Part shown: one piece after another, positions 32,534-42,725 of the stretch
How the letters are laid out: every line of letters starts with the position of its first letter
Numbering within the stretch: position 1 is the stretch's first letter
From: Strix aluco
Lineage: Eukaryota > Chordata > Aves > Strigiformes > Strigidae
Reading direction: 5' to 3'
DNA length: 64,000 nucleotides
NCBI RefSeq assembly: GCF_031877795.1
Contig: NC_133970.1
Span: forward strand, 43,507,533 to 43,571,532
Made by a program: the position numbers and the translations under genes
Notes under the pieces: model-generated
Told to the model about the DNA's origin: nothing
The model's input: the letters and a program-made list of their open reading frames with translations, nothing else
The model's database searches: none

Positions 32534-33893
32534 ATGGGTGCTAGCCTCTCTAAGGAGGAGGGTATGATTATGACAATGTGGAAGATGCTGCTTCAGCGCA
32601 GGGGAGTCAAACTGGATGACGTAGTGCTCCCAAAATATGTTGCTGTGGAGCAAAAAGCAAGGATATGAAGCTAGCACTGCCACTGCATTCAGTGTAAGCA
32701 AATGGGAAGAATTGGGACAGAAATTGTTTGAGAGTGCTTCTCAGGGTAATAAGACTGCGACCGACCTCCTTACAACCTGGAGGTTGTTAAAAGAGACTTT
32801 AAAGGACTTTAAGGTGGAGAAAAAAAGCTCAGGGGAAACTCCTTATAATCCAGGGGCGTCCACATTCCGGGTTTCGGCAGCGGGAGGTCAGGATGTGGAC
32901 CTAGCGGGGGGAGCCCGTCCTAAACGTAGACCGCGGTTGAGGGCGAGGGGATTGTATGAGGACTCTGATGAGGAAGAACAAGATGAGTTGACTCCTCTAC
33001 AAAGACCGAAAGCCCCTCAGGCAGCCCCCCGCTTGCCTCCTGTTGTGGAACCCTCTGCTCCACCCCTCACTCAGAACACGCCACCTTCCTCTGATGAGGA
33101 AACAGAAAAAACTCCTGTGGTGTCTACCAAACTCCCTTTGTACCCCCCACTGCCCAGAGACGAGGAGGATGCTTTGAGTGAGGCTGCTTCTGAGGAGCTA
33201 GAGAAACTGAAAAGACAGAACAGGGAGGAGCATATCGGGAATTCAGAAGGGGGGCAAATATGTCGACTGCCAATCCCGAGTGCTTGGGAATTCCCTCCCG
33301 CTCAACTGACAGTAAAGCCGATAGATGCAATAGGTTTTTGGCAAAGACTGAAAGGGCAAGCAGTGATGAATGGTGATTGGGACTTATCAGAAGCTATTTC
33401 TGCACCGGTGGGTACTGGCATGTCGAGTGCTATAGCAAGTGCAATGGCCTTTCCTGTTATTTGTGGTGACGCAGCTGCGGGCTTTCCAGACGAACATCGG
33501 CCATATGCTTGGAAAGTTATACAGGACTTGCAACATACGATTGCCCAGTATGGCCCGAATTGTTGCATCTCATTACCATGGAAGAGATTATATCATTTGA
33601 TGTGCAACAATTGGCTCAAATAATGTTTCAACCAGTTCAATTGTCAGTATTTAATGCTATTTGGAGCCAGAAAGCTAGTCAAGTGGGGTTGCGCAATCTG
33701 CAGCGCTCAGAGGATGATCCCCGATTTGGACAAGGGGCGGATGTGTTAACGGGAACCGGAGCATTTTCTAACCCGCAGTTACAAGCTAGACTACATCCGC
33801 TGGTATTGGAACAGGCCAAGCAGATTGGCCTTCAAGCACTGATGCGAACAGCTGAATTAGCTGAACCTAGGCCAAGGTATACATCTATACCAC
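32534..33893 (+). pseudogene. gag of provirus G, 5' part
   Basis: The start is ATG at 32534 with a myristoylation-type MGASLSKEE. A matrix domain follows, frameshifted near 32637. Next comes an acidic and proline-rich spacer with a PSAPP late-domain-like motif, then capsid (FPVI start; HRPYAWKVIQDLQ; TIAQYGPN). A second frameshift lies near 33580. The capsid is cut by provirus H just before the major homology region. The class II (alpha- and betaretrovirus-like) call rests on capsid sequence and primer site. Confidence 0.85.
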
Positions 33894-34496
33894 TGTGGTG
33901 GTTTGACCTTGGCTAAATGCCAGGTACCCACCAAGTCGCTCTATCACTTCCCCCCCTTTCCCCTTTTTTTCTCAACAGGGCAAAGAGGGGAAAGAAAATA
34001 AGATAGGAAAACAAAACAACCCTTGTGGGTAAAACAAAAGCAGTTAAATATAAGCAAAGCGAAGCAAAGGTCCGTGCGCGGAAGCAAAAAAAAAGAAAAC
34101 AGATTTATTCTCTACTTCCCATGAACAGGCGATGTCGGGCCTTCTCAGGAAGCAGGGCTCCAATATGCGTAGTGGTTGCCTCGGAGGACCAAGGGTGACC
34201 CCACCCCCTTCCTCCTTTCTCCCAGCTTTATACTGAGCAGACGTCATATGGTCTGGAATATCCCTTTGGTCAGTTCGGGTCAGCTGTCCTGGTTGTGTCC
34301 CCTCCCAAGGTCTTGCCCACCCCGTCCCACTGTGGGGGGAAATGTCAGAAAGAGCCTTGGTGCTGTGTAAGCACTACTCAGCAGTAGCCACACCACCAGT
34401 GTGCTATCAACACCCTGCCAGCTCCCAACATCAAACACAGCACCATGAGGGCTGCTACAGGGGAAAACCAATTCTGGCTCAGCCAGACCCGGTACA
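33894..34496 (-). repeat. 3' LTR of provirus H
   Basis: On the minus strand from TGTACCGGG (34496) to AAACCACCACA (33894), 603 bp. It is identical in length to the 5' LTR, with roughly 15-20 differences by eye. Confidence 0.93.
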
Positions 34497-34767
34497 GTCT
34501 CCACCCCTTATTCCATACCATTTACGTCATGCCCAGGTCCCACATAACACTCATTTATTCATTCCGTAAGCTTTCTTCACTCCTCCAGATGTTCAGTGAC
34601 TTGGCTGCCATCTGTCGAGATGGATGTTCAGGACAGGAGCAGTATGTTTGACTGTTGGACTCCAGCACCGGCTAGGTTTGGGTCATCATCGCACGTATCT
34701 GGTTCACTCTTCGTCGTTCCTACTTCCTCCATCACTTCCTGCAACATACAACTCAACCCACAGATTA
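34497..34767 (-). other. Region between integrase and 3' LTR of H, with polypurine tract
   Basis: About 270 bases with no env. The polypurine tract AATAAGGGGTGGAGAC (minus strand, 34497-34512) touches the LTR and matches the tract in B, E and F. The rest shows no supported gene. Confidence 0.7.
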
Positions 34768-35660
34768 TTTTCCCCCCAAGGTTAAATCTCCTGGAGGCAC
34801 ACACTGAGTAGCCCCATCCTCCCGCATTACCCACCAAGTACATCCAGGTCCCTGAGCAAAAACAATCCCACGAGTGGGCTTGCCTTTTCCCAAGGGAGGA
34901 GCAATCCATACTGCCTTCCCCAGCCATTTCCCTGTGTGTACTACAGGGACCTTATCTCCTCCCACAGTATGAGGGAGTTTTGTTTGGGCAGGACCAGGAC
35001 GGTTAACAGATCCTCTGGTGTTAATTAGCCAAGTGGCTTCTGCTAAATTTATATCCCAGTGCTTCCATCCTCCATTGTCCAATGCTCTCAACATAGTCTT
35101 CAACAGTCCATTGTATCTTTCAGTCTTTCCAGATGCTTGTGGGTAATAAGGGATGTGATACACCCACTCAATGTCGTGTTTCTTTTCCCAGGAGTTTATA
35201 AGATTATTTCGAAAATGGGTCCCATTGTCTGATTCGATTCTTTCAGGAGTACCATGTCGCCATAAAATTTGCCTTTCAAGACCTAAGATGGTATTTCGGG
35301 CAGTGGCATGATTTACAGGGTACGTCTCGAGCCAACCAGTAGTTGCTTCCACCATGGTGAGTATGTAGCGCTTGCCTTGGCGTGTTCGTGGCAATGGTCC
35401 AATATAGTCAATTTGCCAGGCCTCACCATATCGAAAACTCAGCCATCGCCCTCTGTTCCAGGGAGACTTTACTCGTGTGGCTCGCTTGATTGCAGCACAT
35501 GTTTCACATTCATGAGTGACCTGTGAGATGGCCTCCATGGTCAGGTCCACCCCTCGATCAAGAGCCCATCTGTACGTTGCATCTCTCCCGAGATTCCTGG
35601 ATGTTTCATGGGCCCATCGAGCTACAAATAGCTCACGCTTGCGCTCCCAGTCCAGGTTCA
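34768..35660 (-). pseudogene. Integrase of provirus H
   Basis: Open to its natural end. The zinc domain reads HETSRNLG ... CETCAAIK, so the second His of the usual HxxxH is missing. The core has QIDYIGPLPRTRQGK (Asp), ESDNGTHF (Asp) and ASGKTERYNG (Glu). The C-terminal part has GPGCTWWVMREDGATQ. It is in one frame with RNase H. Apart from the lost His it is the best-kept integrase in the window. Confidence 0.9.
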
Positions 35661-36467
35661 GTCGAGCTACTTCAATTTTGGCAGCCTTGTCTACTTGCTC
35701 ATTGTTTTGATGTCCTTCGGTGGCACGGCTTTTGGGCACGTGGGCATCTACATGACGTACCTTTAGAGCCACGTTTTCCACTCGGGCAGCGATGTCCTGC
35801 CACAGTGCAGCAGCCCAGATGGGTTTACCTCTGCGCTGCCAATTGCTCTTCTTCCACTCCTGTAGCCACCCCCACAGGGCGTTAGCCACCATCCAGGAGT
35901 CAGTGTAGAGATACAGTACTGGCCACTTTTCTCATTCAGCAATCTCTAGGGCTAGTTGGATCACTTTTACTTCTGCAAACTGACTTGACTCGCCCTCTCC
36001 TTCAGTGGCCTCAACGACTTGTCTTGTGGGACTCCACACAGCAGCTTTCCACTTCCGATCGTTTCCTACCACACGACAGGATCCATCAGTAAACAGAGCA
36101 TACCGCCTTTCATCTTCTGGTAACTCGTTATATGGTGGTGCTTCTTGGGCACGAGCCACGTCCTCAGGCAGTGCTCCAAAATCTCTACCTTCTGGCCAGT
36201 CCATGATCTCTTCCAGGATCCCTGGACGGTTGGGTTTTCCCAGTCGAGCTCGTTGCGTGATTAACGCTACCCATTTACTCCAGGTAGCACTGGTTGCATG
36301 GTGTGTAGAAGGGATGTTTCCTTTGAACATCCAATGTAGTACAGGCAATCGCGGTGCCAAGAGGAGCTGTGCTTCTGTACCAACAACTTCGGAAGCAGCT
36401 CGAATCCCCTCATATGGTGCCAGTATCTCCTTTTCAGTTGGAGTGTAGTGGGCTTCTGATCCTCGAT
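35661..36467 (-). pseudogene. RNase H and tether of provirus H
   Basis: SEAHYTPTEKEIL tether, RYALFTDGSCRVVG (Asp), AEVKVIQLALEIAE and YTDSWMVANALW. A single TGA between AE and EKW lies where B and E have CGA. The upstream end is the insertion site of provirus I. Confidence 0.88.
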
Positions 36468-36837
36468 TGAAGAAGATTGGTGCGGGACTTAAACGCATGC
36501 AAATCATCAGACAGTGATTAAGGAATGCCTACTTTAATATGGTAGACAAGTCTTTTATCATGAAGGTGAGAATCACAAGATACAATCACATGGTACAATT
36601 CTTTCTGATTTGACAGGTAGCTTTGCACATGCTCCTTAAGCTCTCTTCTGATTGGATGAAAACTGCCACATCGACATTGTACAAACTTCTTCTCGGCCCA
36701 GGCCATCACCCTGAAGCTGTTTACCTTCCTGGGTTCTTCCTCATTCTTCCAGGGTCAGTCCCTCGTCACATCCTCGCTCATACACAGGATTGCTCACACG
36801 TCCATTTTCTTGCAGGGACTCCTTCCGAGTCCCCACA
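36468..36837 (-). repeat. 3' LTR of provirus I
   Basis: On the minus strand from TGTGGGGACTCGG (36837) to CAATCTTCTTCA (36468). The polypurine tract AAAAACAAAAAGAGGGATA lies just upstream (36838-36856). Confidence 0.93.
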
Positions 36838-36879
36838 TATCCCTCTTTTTGTTTTTGAGCAATCCAAACTCCTTGTAAG

Positions 36880-37262
36880 CTTTTTTTTTTGCAGCGATTG
36901 TCTAACACAAGAAATTAAACATGGCAAAATAATAGCAAGCACAATAATCACAATAATTACAATGATTACTCCTTTTCACAATTCTTTGCTCGTAATAAGT
37001 TGACCTTGCCAAAAGGTTGTGGTGTTGGTGCCGGCCTGGGTAATTTGAGCAATGTCATTGGCCTGGAAAAATTTCATTTTTCCCAACTATCGTCTGACAC
37101 AAACCCAATGAATTCTTGTGGGTCAAAGTGAGGGAATCTCAATAAACATGTTCTGAATGGGTCCGACGGAGTAGCCATCGAAAGGCAGAAGGATTCTTGA
37201 CCTGTCTGTTTAGCTATAGTTACCCATATGTCTGGTCAGGGAAACACTACTTTTGCTGGATG
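36880..37262 (-). pseudogene. env remnants of provirus I
   Basis: Two short pieces on the minus strand. An early surface-subunit-like piece (AKQTGQESFCLSMATPSDPF) lies at about 37260-37090. It is joined by deletion to the end of the transmembrane subunit, with a QAGTNTTTFW stretch and a hydrophobic anchor (VIIVIIVIIVLAIILPCL). Most of env is gone. Confidence 0.6.
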
Positions 37263-37266
37263 AGCA

Positions 37267-37845
37267 TTAATCACTGTCAGAACCATCACAAGGCTTAGAA
37301 TCACAACCTTGATCTCTTTTCCAAGGTCGCACCCAGCAAGATGGATCCCATCTAGTGCCGGTATCGGTAATAACGCAGGCATAGCCTCGACCCGTCATTG
37401 TTAGTTCCACAGATCCTTTCCACTCTCCCATAGCAACATCTTTGTACTGAGCAAAAGCACTATCTCCACACTGGCTTATACTGGATTTCAGACCCATACT
37501 TATGTATTACTACTGGTGGTTCCTCCCTATCACCTGTGAGCCGTAAGTAATTTAACACATACACCGCTTTTGCATGTCATTCTGCAACAGCCAAGCTCTC
37601 TCCCCATGTTTGTTTTTGCAAAAGCGCCTTTAAAGTTTTGGTGTGCTCTCTCCACTATGGTTTGCCCCGTAGCAGAATGTGGTATACCTGTGATGTGATG
37701 TATACCCAAGAGTTGACAAACAAAAAAAACACCCCAAATTTTTGAGAGGTATAGGCTGGTCTACTATTAGTTTCACGGGTCAGTTGAACTAATCTTCCAT
37801 ATTTTCTGGCGCATTCCGCCCTACCGCGATGGTAACTTCTCACAG
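37267..37845 (-). pseudogene. Integrase C-terminal remnant of provirus I
   Basis: Minus-strand traces of the integrase core (RPAYTSQKFG; then in another frame GIPHSATGQTIVERAHQ, with the catalytic Glu) and the C-terminal beta domain (GRGYACVITDTGTRWDPS). Frameshifted; the rest of pol is deleted. The motif order is that of beta- and alpharetroviral integrases. Confidence 0.72.
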
Positions 37846-37849
37846 CTTA

Positions 37850-38826
37850 GTGCTTTTTCGTAGTTCAGTGTTGCAGCTGTCCGCTGTTTTTGCCCGCTAC
37901 CTTGGCACAACTCAGCAGTTTCTTATCTATCTTCCAAGGCCTGTTCTTCTTAGCTATTGCTCAGAGGCTGTGTAAAGCTGCACCTGCAAGACTTATTTCG
38001 AGACTTCATCAATTAAGGGTTAGGCAAACTCCAAAACACAGCATACTTAAAAAGGTTTCACAGAATGGTAGAAACAATACAGCAGTTACAGTTACCAGAG
38101 TAAGGTAATTGCAGTACCCACAACTACGGGATATGATGAAATACCACAAAAATAAACAGTAAAGAAAATACAGAATAGCACACTTACTTAATGGGGTACT
38201 AACATTCAGATCCGCAATTGCTGGGGAACCCTGGATGCAGCGAGAATTTAGAGTGCCCTTCCTCGCAAACCGGAAATCCTACGCGATGCGTCCATCCATA
38301 GGTGAGGCATCCAACATCGCTGCAAGCAGGTCCAGCCTCATATATCTAAATCAGCAGGCCAAAATAACTGGCAACTTTCTTTGAGCGGAAACATCTGATT
38401 TCATCCTCCTGTTGGGTTCCACCCAGAGTCTGGCCAGCACTCAAGGAGGGAAAACCAAAGGAGTTTCTAATAAGGTTAAACACTTGAGTTCTTAATTCTT
38501 AATATTGCTAAACAAAGAAAGCTGAATACATACATTCTTATAGCATTTCATCCTTCATTTTGCTTAACTGATCAGTTGAAGAAATCACAAACTGTTGGTA
38601 TAGGGGCGTCCACAGCACCTGCGGCTGGTTCCTGAGTGTCTACGGCTGCAGCTGGGCTGCGTCTCACACACGCAGAACAATCATACAAAGAGGGCTCTTA
38701 CACTTATCACTCACACAACATAAAATCACAAACACTACAGAGATCAAAACACCATTAAGAATATATAAAGTCATTGCTAGTTGATTATGTGGTGCGTCCA
38801 GAAAATTCCCCCTTGTTTTATAGCGT
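37850..38826 (-). repeat. Foreign segment in provirus I, with LTR-like and leader-like blocks
   Basis: It lies between gag and integrase remains where protease and RT should be. About 38100-38480 is a minus-strand relative of the LTR at 3892-4772 (shared TTTAGATATATGAGGCTGG promoter block and GCCTCACCTATGGATGGACG). About 38640-38780 resembles the leader of provirus A (6655-6830). I cannot tell whether this is one insertion or two. Confidence 0.5.
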
Positions 38827-40638
38827 TCACCATGGTGCAACCACTTCACACACTGCAGCGGCATAGGCTGCAATATTAGACTGTTGCATTCCTCGGTTGG
38901 TTAACTCAATCATATCAGCTACAGATGCTCCATGTGGGAGGGTCGCTATCAGGTGTTGGGTAGATGGGTTAGCGTTTTCAAAGGCCATTAACTTGAACAT
39001 CTTTTCTTTCATCTCTAGGGTCATGTCAGATTGTTGTTCTAGGGAGTGATAAAGGCGATCTACATATTTTGAAAAAGGTTCATTAGGTCCCTGTTTTACT
39101 GTTACAAACTTGTCCTGTTTCTTGCCTTCTGTGTCAGGTACAGACATTAGGGCCTGACAGGCTATTGACTGTGATAGCCGTAACACTTCATTAGAGAAAT
39201 TGACCTGTAGATCTACTGCGGCGAAGGGCCCTGTACCCAATAGCATTTGTGCTTGGACAAGATGAAGGGGATCACCCTGTGGGCGCGGACGAACCTGCTC
39301 TTCGTTAGCTAACTTCGTCCATGCGCTTTCAAATAGCATTTTCTGAGATGGAGTTAAAATAACTGCCGCTATTTGATCAATATCTTTTGGAATTAACGAC
39401 GATGATGAGAAGATATAGTGAATGATTTGTTTGGTCAATTGGTGATGAAGACCATTTTGGATTACTGAAGCCCTAGCCTTTTCAAGCAATTTCCAATCTA
39501 AGGGATCCCACTCATTGGCACCAGTAACAGTATTAAAGGAAACTGGAAATGCTTGTACGCTTTCTGGGATAAAAGATCCTTCTAGTATAGCATCTCTAAG
39601 AACTCCTTTCCATCGGCATGTAGCTGCAGAGGCACTCTGCGTCTGTGAAGAAAAAAGATGCGTAGCTGCAGGGTGAGATGATGAGGGCACAGTAGCAGGC
39701 ACGGGAACTGAATACTCGAGCGATGGATCAGGAGGAGCAGATGGCTGTGGTCCCGTATTTGACGAAAAGGTATATGGCTTCTGCTCCATCTTCTCTGCCT
39801 GTGATACAGTTAAGTTATCAAGCTTGTCTACAATGTGCAGGAGTAAAGTTTCAATATCTGCAGAGCCGGCTTGTGAGGCGGGGCTCTGTTCTCCCGAGGG
39901 GTTGTTCTGTGAGGGCGGGAGGGGCGGGCAGAAGTCCTCTGTACCCCCGCCCTCGCCTGGGTCCCGCCCACTACTGGTGTCTTTGGTCTGTTTCATTTTC
40001 TCCTCAGTCCCTTTCCGGTTGGCATCAGACACCCTTCCGGTGCTTCCCGCCCCTGATGACGCAGTTTTGAATTTAGGTCCCGCCGCTCGCCACTGCCCCG
40101 GCGGCACAATCGTTAAGCCAAATGGATTTTTCGGCTGACCCAGCGCGGCGGGCGCTGCAAGCGGCGTAGAGTCCCCCCCTCCCTCATCGCCCCGGGCCGA
40201 GGGGGCTGAGTGGGGGGAAGGGGCCGGACCGTCCTTCCGGCCGTGGTCGGGGCAGGGCGGTAGCGGCGGCAGCGGCGCCGTGGCTGATATATCAAGATTA
40301 GGGGCCGGTCCGAGCGCTGCAGCGACATACGCTGCGGCCGTACGCTCACTACTCATCTCCTGTAACGCCTCTCGGATTAATTTCCATAGCACAGTGTAAT
40401 TGTTAACTTCTCTTGCCGACTTTCCTCCATCACTGACCGAGTCCCATAGCTGCTTCCCTATGGCTTCCCAGGTAGCGGCTTCAAATACAAGCCCTGCACT
40501 GGGGATAAGTCCCTTCTCTCGGCTCCACTTTAACAAGCCTTCTAACGCAGACTTCTCATATTTTATCCTTCTCACAGAGAGGATAAGTTGGAGGAGTTTT
40601 ACTACTGCTTGCTCGTCTCTAGTAAGCGTAGACCCCAT
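38827..40638 (-). CDS. Intact gag reading frame of provirus I (MA to CA)
   Basis: 603 codons with no stop. The ATG at 40638 gives MGSTLTRDEQ, a myristoylation-type start followed by a basic helical matrix. Residues about 110-330 are proline- and glycine-rich with PSAPPDPS, a possible late domain. Capsid runs from about residue 350 (AFPVSF) with the major homology region KQGPNEPFSKYVDRL near 515 and NANPSTQHLIATLP near 550. The frame stops at CEVVAPW before any CCHC knuckle, so NC was lost by deletion. With a near-identical LTR on each side it might still be transcribed, but assembly without NC is doubtful. Confidence 0.88.
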   Translation of the reverse strand: MGSTLTRDEQAVVKLLQLILSVRRIKYEKSALEGLLKWSREKGLIPSAGLVFEAATWEAIGKQLWDSVSDGGKSAREVNNYTVLWKLIREALQEMSSERTAAAYVAAALGPAPNLDISATAPLPPLPPCPDHGRKDGPAPSPHSAPSARGDEGGGDSTPLAAPAALGQPKNPFGLTIVPPGQWRAAGPKFKTASSGAGSTGRVSDANRKGTEEKMKQTKDTSSGRDPGEGGGTEDFCPPLPPSQNNPSGEQSPASQAGSADIETLLLHIVDKLDNLTVSQAEKMEQKPYTFSSNTGPQPSAPPDPSLEYSVPVPATVPSSSHPAATHLFSSQTQSASAATCRWKGVLRDAILEGSFIPESVQAFPVSFNTVTGANEWDPLDWKLLEKARASVIQNGLHHQLTKQIIHYIFSSSSLIPKDIDQIAAVILTPSQKMLFESAWTKLANEEQVRPRPQGDPLHLVQAQMLLGTGPFAAVDLQVNFSNEVLRLSQSIACQALMSVPDTEGKKQDKFVTVKQGPNEPFSKYVDRLYHSLEQQSDMTLEMKEKMFKLMAFENANPSTQHLIATLPHGASVADMIELTNRGMQQSNIAAYAAAVCEVVAPW

Positions 40639-40849
40639 TCCTCCCCGGCCGCCCCCTCCGCCGCCTCTCGCGGATCGTTAGCCACCTCCCGCGACTCCCT
40701 ATACTCAGTTGCCTCTCGCGGCTCCGTAAGGGTACAGCGCGCTGATTCTCACCTTCAGACACCGGGGCAGCGTCTGGCTGAATTTCGACCGACCTTCCCG
40801 CGATAATACTTCACCAAGTCCCCTTTGGACTTGTGCTAATTTGATTTAA

Positions 40850-40867
40850 GTCCCTGTTCGGGCGCCA
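40850..40867 (-). other. Primer binding site, tRNA-Lys3 (provirus I)
   Basis: On the minus strand TGGCGCCCGAACAGGGAC, an exact tRNA-Lys3 primer site as in lentiviruses and MMTV, two bases inside the LTR. Confidence 0.95.
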
Positions 40868-40869
40868 GA

Positions 40870-41239
40870 TGCAGAAGATTGGTGCGGGAGTTAAACGCAT
40901 GCAAATCATCAGACAGTGATTAAGGAATGCCTACTTTAATATGGTGGACAAGTCTTTTATCATGAAGGTGAGAATCACGAGATACAATCACATGGTACAA
41001 TTCTTTCTGATTTGACAGGTAGCTTTGCACATGCTCCTTAAGCTCTCTTCTGATTGGATGAAAACTGCCACATCGACATTGTACAAACTTCTTCTCGGCC
41101 CAGGCCATCACCCTGAAGCTGTTTACCTTCCTGGGTTCTTCCTCATTCTTCCAGGGTCAGTCCCTCGTCACATCCTCGCTCATACACAGGATTGCTCAAA
41201 CGTCCATTTTCTTGCAGGGACTCCTTCTGAGTCCCCACA
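40870..41239 (-). repeat. 5' LTR of provirus I
   Basis: On the minus strand from TGTGGGGACTCAG (41239) to CAATCTTCTGCA (40870). Confidence 0.93.
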
Positions 41240-41245
41240 CTCGAT

Positions 41246-42200
41246 ATCCCCGGCTCCAAAATCCTAATGGTCGACCCCGAGTTTCACTTGGTATCTTCTG
41301 CCAGAGGCTCCATGTGAGGCCATGCTCCCCAGTTGATGTGTAAAGTACGTTTTGCACAGCTGGTCCTGTCCGAACAGGCCCAAGAGCTACCGCCCGAGCT
41401 ATCTCCTGTTTGATGTGCTCAAAGGCTTGTTGTTGCTCAAGGCCCCACTCAAAATGGTTCTTCTTTCGGATTACTTGATAGAGAGGGCTCACCAGCTGAC
41501 TGTAACCTGGAATGTGCATCCTCCAAAATCCCACAAGTCCTAAGAAAGCTTGTGTTTCCTTCTTGTTGGTCGGTGGAGACATAGCTGCTATCTTGTTGAC
41601 AACCTCCATAGGCACATGGCGGCATCCGTCTTGCCATTTTATTCCCAAGAACTGAATCTCCTGTGCTGGTCCCTTGACCTTGCTTTTCTTTATGGCAAAC
41701 CCAGCTCTCAGAAGAATCTCAATTACTTTTTGTCCTTTCTTGAACACTTCTTCTGCCTTGTTGCCCCACACAATGATGTCATCGATGTACTGTAGATGTT
41801 CAGGGGCATCACCCTTTTCCAGTGTAGTTTGAATTAGTCCATGACAAATAGTGGGGCTGTGCTTCCACCCCTGGGGTAGTCGATTCCAGGTATATTGGAC
41901 ACCCCTCCACGTGAAAGCAAACTGTGGCCTGCACTCTTCTGCCAAAGGAATTGAAAAGAATGCATTGGCAATGTTGATTGTGCCGTACCACTTGGCTGCC
42001 TTTGACTCCAGTTCATATTGGAGCTCTAACATATCTGGTACAGCAGCACTCAGTGGTGGCGTCACTTCGTTCAGGCCACGATAGTCTACTGTCAACCTCC
42101 ACCCTCCGTCAGACTTTCGCACTGGCCATATTGGGCTATTAAAAGGCGAATGTGTCTTACTGATGACACCTTGGCTCTCCAGTTGACGGATCAGTTCTTG
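41246..42200 (-). pseudogene. Reverse transcriptase of provirus H
   Basis: SPFNSPIWPVRKSDGGW, TINIANAFFSIPL (the first catalytic Asp reads Asn), LPQGWKHSPTICHG and the intact YIDDIIVWG, then LGIKWQDGCRHVPMEV and GFWRMHIPGYSQL. It is open except for one TGA (42217-42219), at a codon that is CGA in F. It is interrupted at 41240 by provirus I after RPLGFWSRGY. Confidence 0.88.
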
Positions 42201-42722
42201 GATGGGAGCCAGAGAGTCTCAGTTCGTGCGATACTGCCGTCGGTGCACGGTCCTCGTAGCAATTGGCACCTGTTGTTCTTCAACTCGCAACAGTCCTACA
42301 ACAAAAGGATCTTCCGAGAGGCCAGGCAGATTAGACAACTGCTTGACCTTCTCTGTGTTCACACTGGCCACACCAAAAGCCCATGGGTATCCTTTTGGGT
42401 CTTTGAAATACCCCCTCTTGAGGTAGTCAATGCCCAAGATACAAGGGGCTTCTGGGGCAGTTACAATGGGATGTTTTTCCCACTTGTCCCCGGTCAAGCT
42501 AACCTCAGCCTCCAGTACTGACAGTTCTTGACATCCCCCTGTTACTCCTGAGATCCAGATAGGTTCTGCCCCTCTATAACTTGATGGCATTAATGTACAC
42601 TGTGCCCCGGTGTCGATTAAAGCCTGGTACTTCTGTGGATTTGATGTGCCAGGCCATCGAATCCACACTGTCCAATACACCAAATCATCCTTTTCCTCCT
42701 CCTGGCTGGAGGCAGGGGCCCT
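42201..42722 (-). pseudogene. Protease of provirus H
   Basis: Protease in the pol frame: ALIDTGAQCTLMPSS (active site), ISGVTGGCQE (flap) and ILGIDYLKRGYFKDPK at the border with RT. It follows the gag-pol TAG directly. Confidence 0.88.
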
Positions 42723-42725
42723 CTA
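42693..42725 (-). promoter_or_regulatory. Gag-pol UAG with downstream hairpin (provirus H)
   Basis: On the minus strand GAA TAG AGG, a 10-base spacer, then CCTCC AGCCAGGA GGAGG, a 5-bp stem (the outer A-T pair of E and F is A-A here). gag and protease share one frame across the TAG. Its conservation in diverged lineages supports function. Confidence 0.6.

Larger units (their letters stand above)
36468..41239 (-). mobile_element. Provirus I: class II ERV with intact gag, inside pol of H
   Basis: Two 370-bp LTRs with about six differences by eye, flanked by the exact 6-bp duplication CTCGAT (36462-36467 and 41240-41245). It has a perfect tRNA-Lys3 primer site, a full-length open gag up to NC, then a foreign segment, integrase C-terminal remains, env remains and a polypurine tract. 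Six-base duplications and gag type fit class II. It is the youngest complete insertion by nesting and by LTR similarity. Confidence 0.93.

Noticed and set aside
34628..34765. Small accessory gene after integrase of H
   Set aside because: The frame overlaps the pol end, has no recognisable domain and no start of its own. Relatives B, E and F have no equivalent.
39723..40138. Plus-strand open frames opposite gag of I
   Set aside because: They are antisense shadows of the GC-rich proline-coding region.
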